From CAYVIB01 sp964451365 (lineage in GTDB: Bacteria > Pseudomonadota > Gammaproteobacteria > Pseudomonadales > Cellvibrionaceae): a stretch of DNA of 64,000 nucleotides. Under the pieces are notes generated by a model, which did not search any database, was not told the DNA's origin, and saw nothing but the letters and a program-made list of their open reading frames with translations. Shown piece by piece: positions 16,703 through 25,905 of the stretch (the stretch's first letter is position 1; each line of letters opens with the position of its first letter). Both the position numbers and the translations under genes were made by a program. Location: positions 38,753 through 102,752 of the forward strand of contig CAYVIB010000014.1 in assembly GCA_964451365.1 (NCBI GenBank), in the 5' to 3' direction.

Positions 16703-19700
16703 TCACGTTTCGACCGATACCGGGCGTTCAACCTTCCCCCACTTTCGCAGCGCCCTGTTAAGCTCTTCCAGGTTCACCGGCTTGGTCAGGTGGTCGTCAA
16801 AACCGGCAAGCGCACTTTGTTTTCTGTCTTCCGGTTGCCCATACCCCGTCAGGGCGATCAGCCGCATCTTATGCAACCCGGTATCGGCCCGGATCGTCCG
16901 CGCAACATCGTACCCGCTCATGCCAGGTAAACCCAGGTCGCACAGGACAACGTCCACATGGTCGGCGCGGAGCGCTTCGATGGCTTCCGAGCCGCTGCCC
17001 ACGGAAGCGACGTCGTGGCCCAGCATCGCCAATAAATCATGCAGCGTTTGCCGCGCGTCAAGGTTGTCTTCGACGATAAGAATGCGGCGGAATTCAAAAT
17101 CGGTTTTTCGTTCCGGGTGCTGTTCGACAGCGGGAGCCGAGGTGACCGGCAGGCGCACTTCAAATTCAGCCCCGGTTCCGGGCCCTTCACTACGCGCCAC
17201 GATGTTGCCACCGTGCAATTCCACAAGCCCTTTTGCCAACGCGAGCCCCAACCCGAGGCCGCCGGCGGCGCGGGCAATTTCCTGGGTCTCCTGCTGGAAG
17301 GGTTCGAACAGCCGCTCGAGCATTTCCGGCCGGATGCCCGTGCCGGTGTCCGAAACCTGGATAATGGCGCTCCCCTCACGCTCTTCCACGGTAACGCTGA
17401 TACCGCCGGGGCTATCGGTAAATTTAATGGCGTTACCGAGCAGATTGTCGAATACCTGGGCCAATCTCACATGATCGGCATGCACCCAGATGGGCGCCGA
17501 AGGAAGAATGTAATCCAACTCCAGGCCCTTGCTTTCTATTTTGCCGGCCTGGTCCTGCACAATGGCATCGATTATCAGGCGCAGGTCCAGCACATCCTGA
17601 TCGAGGTAAATTTTGCCGCGGGCGATGCGTGATACCTCCAGCAGTCCATCTATCAGGCGGGTCATGTGCGCAAGCTGCCGGTCGAGCACGTCATACATTC
17701 GTCGCGAACGAATATCGTCGTCCGGTGCGACGAGCTTCATCAGGTCGGTGGCATTGCGTATAGAGGCCAGCGGGTTGCGCAGTTCATGGCCGAGCATGGC
17801 GATGAAGTCGTCCTTGCGCCGGTCCGACTCGCGCAGTTGGGTGTTGAGCCGTCGCAATTCCCGCTCGGCCTGTTTGCGATCATTGATATCGGCAGCCACG
17901 CCCGCCACGCGCACCGCGCGTTGGGGCTCGCCGGCAAATGCCGTTCGGGCGCGGATGGATAGCCAGCGCGCCTGCCCGTCGGGGTGGACGACGCGAATTT
18001 CCTGTGACAGCTCCCCACGACCGGCGGGGTCCACTGCCCGCGTCACTGCGGCGGCATATCGTTTCCGATCAACCGGGTGAATGGTGCTGGGGGGCGATTC
18101 CGGACTGAAGCTTTCATCCGGCGTGAGCCCGAACAGGGTAAACATCTGGCCATCCGCTTCGGTCCGGTGGCCGGCGGCGTGCCAGACAAATGAACCCATG
18201 CCGGCGGCGTCCAGCGCCAGTCGCAACCGTTCTTCGCTCTCGCGCAACGCCTGTTCTGTTTGCTTGCTCTCGGTGATATCCATGGAGGCGCCGTGCAAAC
18301 GAGCGGTATCGTGAGACTCACCGCGCCACACATCTCCGCAGGTGTAGAGCCACCTGACACCGCGTTCCGTTATCAGCCGGAAAGTAAGTTCGAGGGGGCA
18401 CCGTTGGCCGACGCAGGTTTCGATAGCCGTGCGCAGGGCCTGCCTGTCGTCAGGGCATACCGCCTCAACCCACTGCTCTTTCGATATAACGGGCCGATCG
18501 GTGGGAAGATCCATAAGCTCCGCCATCTTCGGCGAAATCCTGCATTTACCTGTCGCGATGTCCAGATCCCAGGTGCCGATTCTGCCAGCCTCAATTGCCA
18601 GACGATGAAAAACTTCGCTTCGCTGCAGGGCGCCTTCGGCCTTCGCCCTTTCAACGGCCTGCCAGGTACGCTCGGCGGTTTCTTCCACCAATTCCACTTC
18701 GTCTTGTGTCCACATGCGCGGCAGCCGCTGGTTAACCACCAGGTAGGCCACCAGCCGCTCCGCCTTAACCAGCGGCACAACAATATAAGCGCCTATGGCA
18801 ACGGATTGATATGCTTCGAGGTTTTCGGGAGAATGCCGCGGCATCCGGGTAACATCCTCCACAGCGAGAGTTTTTCCCTCGCGCAACGCGGGAGTAATAT
18901 AGTCTCCGTAGTCGTCGAAGCGGTGCTCGCGGGTGGCGGGCGGCATATCGCTCCGGCGGTAGCCGTCGCGGATAACAAAGCTGTCGCCAGAGGCTTCTTC
19001 CACCTCCGCGTACATCACCCGGTCCACACTCAAGTGCTCGCCCAACAAACGGGATGCATTGCGCTGGATTTCAGTGGTGTCCGCCAAAGGCCGCAGCGTG
19101 TCACTGAGCTGAACCAGGAATGCCTGCCGCTCCAGCAGGCGTTGCAGTTCGAGACGGGCGCGGACCTGGTTAGTGACATCGATGGAAAAATTCAACACAC
19201 CGATTACCCGCCCATCCGCGTTGCGCACCGGCTCGTAGCGGATATTGAACCAGCCGCTTGCCTCTCCTTCACCCCAGCGGTTGAAGCAAGCCGGTGTCTC
19301 GGGGGAAATCCACGCCTGTCCGGTGGCCATCACCTCATCGAGCCGCTCCAGAAAAATGCCGCGGCCAACCACTTCCGGATAGGCTTCCCCGGGCGTCAGG
19401 CCAGTCAGGGTCCGCCCTCCACACATAGCGCGGAACGCATCACTGACGATGGTGAAACGGTGATCCGGCCCCAGATGCAAGGCCACCGGCGCCGGCATGA
19501 TCCGGATCAGATTACGATAGCGCTCTTCACTTTCGCGCAGAGCTTGTTCCGCCTGTTTGCGTTCGATCAGGTCGGCGGCCTGCCCGCTGTAGAGATCCAA
19601 CTGACGCAAAGTTTGTGATTTCGGTCGATGAGGCGATTTAAAATGAGTTGACACCATCCCCAATGGTTTGCCCTCACGGCCAAACATGGGAACGGAAAGC

Positions 19701-20938
19701 ACTGCCCGGTAGCCGGCTGAACGCGCAATACCGCGCATGGCCGCGCAACCGTCGTCCGCCTCGATATTTTCAATTAGTGTACGTTGCCCGGTGCGCAAAG
19801 CCCGGCCACAGGCAGACTCATCATTCGCGCGAACTTCGCGAAAATAATCGAGAAAATCCTGCTCGAATCCCCGCTGCGCAACGATTCTCAGCACATCGCC
19901 ATAGAGCAGTTGAATATTTCCCTTATCGGCGCCGACCAGTTCAATTGTCGCATCCAGAATTTCATCGAGCCCTTCCCGCAGGTCGGACACGCTCCACAGG
20001 CGCGTATTCAGATCGTGCAGTCTCGCCAGAGCCCCTGCCTCTTCAGCCAATTGTCTCTCGCTTTCATAAAGCGCCTCTTCCACTTTTTTCCGCTCGGTCA
20101 CATCCCGGCCAGCGGCATAAACCAATCCTTCTTCCGGTACTGGCGCCGCCTCCCAGGACAACCAGCGATAGCTACCATCCTTGTGTCGATAGCGATTCTC
20201 GAACTGGATCGTGGGCTGCCCTTTCGTCAGATTTTCAAGCTCCCGCGCCGTCCTTTCCAGATCTTCGGGATGCACGAAAAACGAACCCGGATTGGCGAGC
20301 AGTTCTTCCTGGCTCCAACCAAGCACGCGGGTAAACGAGGAATTCACCCGGCGGTATCGGTTATCAGTGCCGGCCACCGCAAGTAAATCGTGGGACAGCT
20401 CGAATGTACGGCGCAAATCCCGTTCAAGCCGGACGGTCTCGGTTGTTTCCTGGAAAACATTCAGCACCCCCACAATGTTTCCAGCGTGGTCGCGAATGGG
20501 CGTGAAGGAGTAATCGAAAAACCGCTCTTCTCTTTGTCCGCCCGGCTCCAGCACGAACGACTTTCCCTTATTGAAAATGGATTCACCCCGCTGCACCACG
20601 CGCTCAAGCTCCGACGCCACCTGTTTCGATATTTCCGCCCAGACTTCGTGCTTGGGCCGGCCGAATGCCCATGGATGCCTGGCGGAACCGAGCACCGGCG
20701 GATAGCCTTCGTTATAAATCAGGAGCAACTCGGGACCCGCCAGCACCGCCATGGGGAAGTGGGAATCGAGGCATAAGCGAATTGTGCTCCACAGACTTTC
20801 GGGCCAGTTTTCCACCGGCCCCAACGACGACGAGGACCAGTCGAACGCGCGACCCAGCGCATGGACCTCATCCGGTCCGGAAAAAAGCCTGGCGGCTCCT
20901 CCATTTAGGGGACGCTGTTGCTGGCCAGATCGTTTCAC
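16703..20938 (-). CDS. Multi-PAS/GAF hybrid sensor histidine kinase
   Basis: A 1411-aa cytoplasmic-looking sensor with no clear membrane helices. In order it has an N-terminal PAS-like domain introduced by LGPVENWPESLWSTI, a PAS (SFTRVLGWSQEELL), a GAF (about 310-460), a PAS, a second GAF, two more PAS domains (the last with VHPDGQARWLS), a HisKA box (MLGHELRNPLASIRNA), an HATPase with NLLGNAIKFTD, and a C-terminal receiver with VVLCDLGLPGMSGYDVA. I start at GTG 20938 because AGGAG lies 7 bases upstream; a GTG at 20986 is also in frame. It has no adjacent response regulator, so output may go through its own receiver or a distant partner. Signal unknown. Confidence 0.92.
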   Translation of the reverse strand: MKRSGQQQRPLNGGAARLFSGPDEVHALGRAFDWSSSSLGPVENWPESLWSTIRLCLDSHFPMAVLAGPELLLIYNEGYPPVLGSARHPWAFGRPKHEVWAEISKQVASELERVVQRGESIFNKGKSFVLEPGGQREERFFDYSFTPIRDHAGNIVGVLNVFQETTETVRLERDLRRTFELSHDLLAVAGTDNRYRRVNSSFTRVLGWSQEELLANPGSFFVHPEDLERTARELENLTKGQPTIQFENRYRHKDGSYRWLSWEAAPVPEEGLVYAAGRDVTERKKVEEALYESERQLAEEAGALARLHDLNTRLWSVSDLREGLDEILDATIELVGADKGNIQLLYGDVLRIVAQRGFEQDFLDYFREVRANDESACGRALRTGQRTLIENIEADDGCAAMRGIARSAGYRAVLSVPMFGREGKPLGMVSTHFKSPHRPKSQTLRQLDLYSGQAADLIERKQAEQALRESEERYRNLIRIMPAPVALHLGPDHRFTIVSDAFRAMCGGRTLTGLTPGEAYPEVVGRGIFLERLDEVMATGQAWISPETPACFNRWGEGEASGWFNIRYEPVRNADGRVIGVLNFSIDVTNQVRARLELQRLLERQAFLVQLSDTLRPLADTTEIQRNASRLLGEHLSVDRVMYAEVEEASGDSFVIRDGYRRSDMPPATREHRFDDYGDYITPALREGKTLAVEDVTRMPRHSPENLEAYQSVAIGAYIVVPLVKAERLVAYLVVNQRLPRMWTQDEVELVEETAERTWQAVERAKAEGALQRSEVFHRLAIEAGRIGTWDLDIATGKCRISPKMAELMDLPTDRPVISKEQWVEAVCPDDRQALRTAIETCVGQRCPLELTFRLITERGVRWLYTCGDVWRGESHDTARLHGASMDITESKQTEQALRESEERLRLALDAAGMGSFVWHAAGHRTEADGQMFTLFGLTPDESFSPESPPSTIHPVDRKRYAAAVTRAVDPAGRGELSQEIRVVHPDGQARWLSIRARTAFAGEPQRAVRVAGVAADINDRKQAERELRRLNTQLRESDRRKDDFIAMLGHELRNPLASIRNATDLMKLVAPDDDIRSRRMYDVLDRQLAHMTRLIDGLLEVSRIARGKIYLDQDVLDLRLIIDAIVQDQAGKIESKGLELDYILPSAPIWVHADHVRLAQVFDNLLGNAIKFTDSPGGISVTVEEREGSAIIQVSDTGTGIRPEMLERLFEPFQQETQEIARAAGGLGLGLALAKGLVELHGGNIVARSEGPGTGAEFEVRLPVTSAPAVEQHPERKTDFEFRRILIVEDNLDARQTLHDLLAMLGHDVASVGSGSEAIEALRADHVDVVLCDLGLPGMSGYDVARTIRADTGLHKMRLIALTGYGQPEDRKQSALAGFDDHLTKPVNLEELNRALRKWGKVERPVSVET

Positions 20939-21387
20939 TGGCAGACTCCTCTTAGTCGCAACTGAAACAGGGGCTATGAGTCCCACAGAATTTTTTGTTG
21001 GCGATCAGGTCGAATAATGCAGCAATACCAGGACAGACAACGATCGCGTGAACAGGCCATTTTCTTTCTATTATTCTGGCAATTCATTGGGGAATTTTTT
21101 CAGATGGGGAGAATGAAATTTCAATTACCAAATGTATCAGTTCCAACCACTTATCATCAAACCCGCGTCCATATTTCAATGACACTGGCCGATAACATTA
21201 ATTCCACGATGTTAGCAGGGTTTAGGTACCGAAGAAAATATCTGCATCGTCGCAAGAAAAAAAATTGGCACCGCTATTCCCATTTTTCCCGGGACCGAAC
21301 GCAGAACATCAACTTCAGCCTTTTTTGGGATTAATTTTTGCTGCTATCGGCACTAAAACTTTTAAACCGCAACGATACTTGTGCCAA
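20939..21387. other. Intergenic stretch, AT-rich, no supported gene
   Basis: About 450 bases upstream of the hybrid kinase. An open frame at 21017-21334 gives a low-complexity product with no family features, so I treat this as the divergent promoter region. No clear motifs were found. Confidence 0.5.
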
Positions 21388-21705
21388 ATGGAAAGACGTC
21401 GGAAACAACCCAGGAATCCCACCATCGCAAAAGCGATTGAACACAGGGAATTGCTTTCATTTATCTACAACGGCCATCCCCGACTGGTTGAACCGCATAC
21501 CTACGGAATATCATCAACAGGCAAGGAGTCTCTGCTGGCGTACCAGATAAAAGGCGGGCACTCTTCCGACCATCATGAGCCGTGGCATTTATTCAGCATT
21601 TCCAAAATGCTTGGAGTAATACCTACCGGGCAAACCTTCGCGGGGCCCCGAAAGAGCTATAAGCGAACCTGGCCGCCAATGCGAACCATCTATATCCAAC
21701 TCTGA
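21388..21705 (+). CDS. Small WYL-like domain protein, uncharacterised
   Basis: A 105-aa product with the pattern IEHRELLSFIYNGHPRLVEP-HTYGISSTGKESLLAYQ and a WHLFSISKM segment. It resembles short stand-alone proteins related to the WYL sensor domain (strand, basic turn, VEPHxYG, then LxAYQ). The conserved part begins after MERRRKQPRNPT, so I start at 21388; there is no good ribosome-binding site, and the frame is open further upstream to 21265. It stands alone between two sensor kinases on the opposite strand. Binding of a nucleotide ligand is a family-level guess only. Confidence 0.6.
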   Translation: MERRRKQPRNPTIAKAIEHRELLSFIYNGHPRLVEPHTYGISSTGKESLLAYQIKGGHSSDHHEPWHLFSISKMLGVIPTGQTFAGPRKSYKRTWPPMRTIYIQL

Positions 21706-21800
21706 ACAACATCGAACAAGAGTGTGAACAACAATCCTGAACCGCGTTATTCGAACGCTTGATTACCGGCACGATTCTTTCAATGGCCGGCGGGGCATAA

Positions 21801-23156
21801 TCAGCAGCCAAGGCTCAACACAAAGCGGGCACCCGAGCCATCCGGAAGGTTTGACGCGGACAAGGTTCCTCCATGGGCACGAACGATTTCATTTACAATA
21901 TTCAACCCCAGCCCGGTACCGCCCGACCCACTTGTGTCGGCGTGCCAGAAGCGCGCAAACATCAGGTGTTTTATGCTCTCGTCAAAGCCATTGCCTTGAT
22001 CGGTGACTTCAAAACCATTGTCGAGGACCCGAATTGAAATACATCCACCATCCGGAGTGGCCTTAATCGCATTTTCCACCAGGTTTTTCAGCGCGGTAAA
22101 TAACGCCGCCCCGTCTCCCCGGGAATACTCCGGGTTTCGTCCGCTCAACTCCAACACCTTATCCGCCAGATCCGGAAAGCCCGAAAAAGACTGCTTCACG
22201 TCCCGGGCAATGGAAAAGAGGTCAATCCGCTCAACATAATAATTACGTTTATCCTGCGCCTGAAGCAGATGCATCATCTGCCTGACCTTACGGTTCATAT
22301 CGTCGATATCGATTAACAGTTTTTCCCGCAGAGTTTGGTCCGTATTCAGCTCAACCTGCGCTCTCAAAATTGCAAGAGGCGTTTTCAGTTCGTGAGCGAC
22401 ATTGGCAACGAACCTCTGCTGCGAGCGGAAACTTTCCGCCAGCCGGTCCAGAACCTTATTAAACGCCACAACCAGCGGGACGAGTTCACCTGGCGCGGAA
22501 GCAACATCCAGACGTACATCGAGTGCCTCGGGATTAATATTTTCCGCGGCGCTGGAAACATCGGATATCTGCCGCACCGCGGCCCGAACGGCAAAATAAA
22601 GCGCAACAAAAAACACCAGCAGCGAACCCAATACCAGCACTCCCGCCGTTTCAAACACCGCCGGCATAATCGCCTCCTCCGCCAGCTCGCTAAAACGATC
22701 GCTTCGCGCGGTTTGCACGATAAAGTTTTTGCCGTCTTTTTCGAAATGGAAAGCACCCACGTAAAGCTCACCGTAAGCCGTCCGCAGGGTGAAATATTCC
22801 GGCAGTTTGTCGATCTCCAGCCGGTAACCGGGCAGCAATCTGTCTCCCTCCTTGTCCGAAGATGCCAGTAAATTGCCGTCGCCATCCAGGACTTCATATT
22901 TCAGGTTCGCATAAAACGCATCGTACGCCCACTGCATCGGTTGGTGCATGTGAACGTTGATCGATCCATTACCGCCGACAACAATATTCGCGGCAACATC
23001 CTGGGCCTGGCCGTAAAGTCCATCGCGAACCATCACATGCGTGTTGGAAAAAAATATCCAGAACAGGATGAGAAGAATAAATATCACCCCCATCCCGGCC
23101 GCCCCCAGCATATAGCCCGCGAATATTCTCAGAATGGATTTATTTGGTTTGCTCAA
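21801..23156 (-). CDS. Two-component sensor histidine kinase (QseC-like)
   Basis: A 451-aa inner-membrane kinase. TM1 is around residues 12-34 (FAGYMLGAAGMGVIFILLIL), followed by a periplasmic sensor of about 130 residues, TM2 near 165-190, a HAMP-like linker, the phosphoacceptor box FVANVAHELKTPLAIL, and HATPase motifs LKNLVENAIKATPDG and GGTGLGLNIV. There is no ATG in the right place; the TTG at 23156, overlapping the last 17 bases of the response regulator gene, gives a short N-terminus ahead of TM1. It is the second gene of the operon. The direct repeat upstream of the neighbouring mipA-like gene suggests what its regulator controls. Confidence 0.9.
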   Translation of the reverse strand: MSKPNKSILRIFAGYMLGAAGMGVIFILLILFWIFFSNTHVMVRDGLYGQAQDVAANIVVGGNGSINVHMHQPMQWAYDAFYANLKYEVLDGDGNLLASSDKEGDRLLPGYRLEIDKLPEYFTLRTAYGELYVGAFHFEKDGKNFIVQTARSDRFSELAEEAIMPAVFETAGVLVLGSLLVFFVALYFAVRAAVRQISDVSSAAENINPEALDVRLDVASAPGELVPLVVAFNKVLDRLAESFRSQQRFVANVAHELKTPLAILRAQVELNTDQTLREKLLIDIDDMNRKVRQMMHLLQAQDKRNYYVERIDLFSIARDVKQSFSGFPDLADKVLELSGRNPEYSRGDGAALFTALKNLVENAIKATPDGGCISIRVLDNGFEVTDQGNGFDESIKHLMFARFWHADTSGSGGTGLGLNIVNEIVRAHGGTLSASNLPDGSGARFVLSLGC

Positions 23157-23811
23157 GGATATAGCCCATCCCTCTGACGGATTTAATTGCAATGGAAGCT
23201 CCCGCCGAAGACAACTGCTTGCGCAGGCGGTGAACCAGGACCTCCAGTGCGTTTGGCGAAACGGCTTCATTCATTCCGTAAACAATATCTTCCAGGCGTT
23301 GCCTGCTGCATATTCCCTGCGTGCGCAGCAGGCATTCCACCGCGGAATATTCCCTGGCGGACAGGGCGAGCGGAATATCCTTGACGGTTACGATCCGGTT
23401 TTGCCGGTCGAGGCAAATATTCCCGCGTACGATTGATTCGCCCAGCCATTCGAACGGTCGACGCAACAGCGCGTTTATTCTCGCCACAAGTTCTTCCATT
23501 GAAAAAGGTTTGGTCAAGTAATCGTCGGCCCCACTGTCCAGCCCTTTCACCCGGTCTTTCAGCGCATCGCGGGCGGTAAGAATTAAAACCGGCAGCTTTT
23601 TCCCCCGCCGCCGGAACTTGCGCAATAAATCCAGTCCGTCCCCGTCGGGCAGTCCCAGGTCGAGAATAACCAGGCCGTATTCAAATGAATCCAAGGATAG
23701 CTCGGCGGCACGCAAGGCCGTTACAACATCAATGGTAAAGCCGCTTTGCGTGACTCCCTGCTCTATGAGGCCGGCAAGCCGGTTGTTATCTTCGACAAGT
23801 AACAGACGCAT
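23140..23811 (-). CDS. OmpR-family response regulator (QseB-like)
   Basis: A 223-aa DNA-binding regulator: receiver domain (acidic pocket in LLLVEDNNRL, phosphoacceptor Asp in VILDLGLPDGDGLDLL, K in YLTKPF) and a winged-helix output domain (LSAREYSAVECLL, then NALEVLVHRLRKQL and IKSVRGMGYIL). ATG at 23811 is used; a TTG two codons earlier is possible. It overlaps the kinase gene downstream and lies 18 bases from the end of the mipA-like gene upstream on the same strand, so the three may share a transcript. Confidence 0.93.
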   Translation of the reverse strand: MRLLLVEDNNRLAGLIEQGVTQSGFTIDVVTALRAAELSLDSFEYGLVILDLGLPDGDGLDLLRKFRRRGKKLPVLILTARDALKDRVKGLDSGADDYLTKPFSMEELVARINALLRRPFEWLGESIVRGNICLDRQNRIVTVKDIPLALSAREYSAVECLLRTQGICSRQRLEDIVYGMNEAVSPNALEVLVHRLRKQLSSAGASIAIKSVRGMGYILEQTK

Positions 23812-23829
23812 GGTCAACCAGATAAATAA

Positions 23830-24594
23830 TCAGAATCGATAAAGATATCCCAGGATCACCCTGGGTGAGCCGCTTTTTTCAATCAGCGGGCTGTTTTTAA
23901 TTTCCGAATCATAGACCCGGTACTTCACGCTGGCGATAATCTGGTGACGCCCGCTTAATTGATTAACGTAATCCATGCCGAGGTCCAGGTTAATTGCCGA
24001 GCCGGGTTGATATGCTGGCCGATCGGGATTTGCCTCGGCCGGAGTTACACCATAATAATAACCGGTGTAGTCACTACCGTAATATTCCACGGCTATTTTA
24101 GGCACCCAGGATCCGATGGGGCTATCAATATCCCAGTAACCGCCGATAGAACCGTAACCGCCTTCGGCGTCGCCACCCGCCGATTTAAGCCCTTCAACAA
24201 CCATGTTTACCACCGGCAATTTGTACTCCAGCCTGAAGCCGCCGTAAACGCCTCCTTCCCTATCCTCCATCCCCTCGTAATATGCATCGTCCTTTGCCTC
24301 GAAGCCGTCAAAACGTCCCTCGGCTTTCAATGAGATTAACAGGTTTTTGTCACCGTAGAGCGTGACATCGAGCTGGTTGGCGAAAAAGCGAAAGTACTTG
24401 CTCGACAAGTAAAGCACCGGCTGCGCGTTTACTTCGCCGCTGATATTTCGATAGCCCTCACTTTCGGCCAGCGCGCCCACGCCCAACCCCGATTCAAAAC
24501 TGTCGGATCTCAACGTGGGAAAGCGGTCCTCGCCATAAGCGGCAAATACATGACTTGCCAGAACAATCGCTGCGACTGCACCTAAACGTTTCAT
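23830..24594 (-). CDS. MipA/OmpV-family outer-membrane protein
   Basis: A 254-aa protein with a signal peptide (MKRLGAVAAIVLASHVFAAYG) and a beta-strand-rich body of alternating aromatic residues ending in RVILGYLYRF, the terminal aromatic signature of outer-membrane barrels. GLGVGALAESEGYR near the N-terminus is typical of MipA/OmpV proteins. The ATG at 24594 has AAAGGTG 6-8 bases upstream; an in-frame GTG three codons earlier is less likely. Family members scaffold peptidoglycan enzymes (MipA) or act as porin-like proteins, and many are induced by adjacent QseBC-like systems, which fits the genes that follow. Confidence 0.85.
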   Translation of the reverse strand: MKRLGAVAAIVLASHVFAAYGEDRFPTLRSDSFESGLGVGALAESEGYRNISGEVNAQPVLYLSSKYFRFFANQLDVTLYGDKNLLISLKAEGRFDGFEAKDDAYYEGMEDREGGVYGGFRLEYKLPVVNMVVEGLKSAGGDAEGGYGSIGGYWDIDSPIGSWVPKIAVEYYGSDYTGYYYGVTPAEANPDRPAYQPGSAINLDLGMDYVNQLSGRHQIIASVKYRVYDSEIKNSPLIEKSGSPRVILGYLYRF

Positions 24595-24642
24595 AATCAG
24601 CACCTTTCAATTTAAGTCCAGGCGCTATTGTTGCGGGGAAAA

Positions 24643-24658
24643 CTTACTGAAAGCTTAC
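24643..24658 (+). promoter_or_regulatory. Candidate response-regulator box upstream of mipA-like gene
   Basis: CTTAC occurs twice with starts 11 bases apart (CTTACTGAAAGCTTAC), about 50-65 bases before the mipA-like start codon. OmpR-class regulators of the QseB/PmrA type bind CTTAA-like half-sites spaced by about one helical turn, so this is a plausible operator for the adjacent regulator. The link is inferred from spacing and position only. Confidence 0.45.
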
Positions 24659-24779
24659 GTAAAAAAAACTCTCATAATTGTAGATGGCTTAGATAAGACT
24701 GCTAAAAGTCCGAACCGGCGGCATTCCGACGCGAGGTGCGTGGTTTGCTCGGCTTCCCATTAGATGGTTGACGAATCGG

Positions 24780-24857
24780 GCAGGGGTAACCCTTGCGGTG
24801 TGTTTGTAGAGGTAACTCTTTGCGGTTACCCCGGGCAGCCGCAAGGACTGCCCCTAC
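24780..24857. repeat. Inverted-repeat element, REP/MITE-like
   Basis: A left arm GCAGGGGTAACCCTTGCGG and a right arm CCGCAAGGACTGCCCCTAC pair in 15 of 19 positions, with an inner GGTAAC/GTTACC hairpin. It lies just downstream of the Mpo1-like gene in otherwise empty sequence. No open frame or transposase is associated. Confidence 0.55.
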
Positions 24858-24887
24858 GCGATGCTCCCGGAGAAAGTATGGAAGAGG

Positions 24888-25220
24888 CTAGAACTTGCCG
24901 CAACGGCGAACTTCTTTGTCCATCCGCCCCAAAAGCATCAGGAAGAACATTTTGAAGTCCGCCATCAGCGACCACAGGGGATATTTAAATGTCGCCGGCT
25001 TGTTTTTCTCGACAAAAAAATGGGCATACCAGGCAAAACCGTAGCCCGCGAAAGGAAGCAAAAGCAGAACAGTTAAATTGTTTGCTACAGCGAAAACCGT
25101 CAGTGGAAATAAAGAGGCCGTACCGATAAAGTGCAGCCACCGGGTGAGTGGTTTGCTGTGCTCCCTGACATAAAAAGGCCAGAACTCGGCAAAATTGGTG
25201 TAACGCCCGGCGTCATTCAT
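24888..25220 (-). CDS. Mpo1-like (DUF962) membrane protein
   Basis: A 110-aa protein with the DUF962 pattern: FAEFWPFYVREHSKPLTRWLHFIGT, two hydrophobic segments (about 33-70), then GYGFAWYAHFFVEKNKPATF and a PLWSLMADFKMF tail. The histidines of HxxxxxxRxxHF and AHFFVE are those of the Mpo1 family; yeast Mpo1 is a Fe(II) dioxygenase that alpha-oxidises 2-hydroxy fatty acids. GGAGG lies 8 bases before the ATG. It follows ribA by 18 bases on the same strand and may be the last gene of the rib transcript. Confidence 0.85.
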   Translation of the reverse strand: MNDAGRYTNFAEFWPFYVREHSKPLTRWLHFIGTASLFPLTVFAVANNLTVLLLLPFAGYGFAWYAHFFVEKNKPATFKYPLWSLMADFKMFFLMLLGRMDKEVRRCGKF

Positions 25221-25238
25221 TTGCTTTACCTCCCGCGA

Positions 25239-25850
25239 CTATTGTCTTTCCTTATTGTCGATGGCGCCAAACAAATGACCAAGCTTGCCTTTCTTGGTTT
25301 CGAGATAATTGGCGTTGTGGGGATTGCGACCCGTTTCGTGCGGCAGCCTTTCAACCACCTCAATGCCAAGATCTTCAAGCGCTTTGACTTTTCGCGGGTT
25401 GTTGGTCATCAGGCGCACCCGCTTGATTCCCATTTTCTCGAACATGGGTTTCAGTATGGAGTAGTCGCGCATGTCGGCGCCGAAACCCAGTTGTTCGTTC
25501 GCCTCCACGGTGTCCGCACCTTTGTCCTGCAAGTGGTAGGCGCGGATTTTATTGATAAGTCCGATTCCGCGACCTTCCTGGCGCAGGTAAAAAACCGCAC
25601 CGCGCCCTTCCAGGGCGATGCGATGCAGCGCCGCCTGCAACTGCGCACCGCAATCGCAACGCAGACTGAACAAGGCATCGCCGGTCAGGCATTCGGAGTG
25701 CAGGCGCACCAGCACCGGTTCGTCCGTCGCCACGTCACCCATGCTCAATACAATATGTTCTTTTTCGCCGCTGTCGTCTTCGAAACCGTGCATTTCAAAC
25801 ATGCCCAGCGAAGTTGGCAGTTTCGATGACTCGACGTATCTAACCGTCAC
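25239..25850 (-). CDS. ribA: GTP cyclohydrolase II
   Basis: The enzyme opens the imidazole ring of GTP to give 2,5-diamino-6-ribosylamino-4(3H)-pyrimidinone 5'-phosphate, the first committed step of riboflavin synthesis. The 203-aa protein has the zinc ligands in SECLTGDALFSLRCDCG, and EGRGIGLINKIRAYHLQD and MTNNPRK in the catalytic core. It starts at GTG 25850 with GAGGA upstream. The RibBA protein at 29037-30146 has lost these cysteines, so this stand-alone gene is probably the only working GTP cyclohydrolase II in the window. It lies at the distal end of the rib/nusB/thiL/pgpA cluster. Confidence 0.97.
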   Translation of the reverse strand: MTVRYVESSKLPTSLGMFEMHGFEDDSGEKEHIVLSMGDVATDEPVLVRLHSECLTGDALFSLRCDCGAQLQAALHRIALEGRGAVFYLRQEGRGIGLINKIRAYHLQDKGADTVEANEQLGFGADMRDYSILKPMFEKMGIKRVRLMTNNPRKVKALEDLGIEVVERLPHETGRNPHNANYLETKKGKLGHLFGAIDNKERQ

Positions 25851-25905
25851 ACTTTATCCTCTGTACCCGTGCCCGTTTCGGCACATTTTTAAACTCTGGC
25901 CGTAG

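Noticed and set aside
21017..21334. 105-aa open frame
   Set aside because: Low-complexity translation, no ribosome-binding site and no family similarity.
24764..24955. 63-aa open frame in the repeat downstream of the Mpo1-like gene
   Set aside because: It is created by the inverted-repeat element and overlaps the real gene on the other strand.
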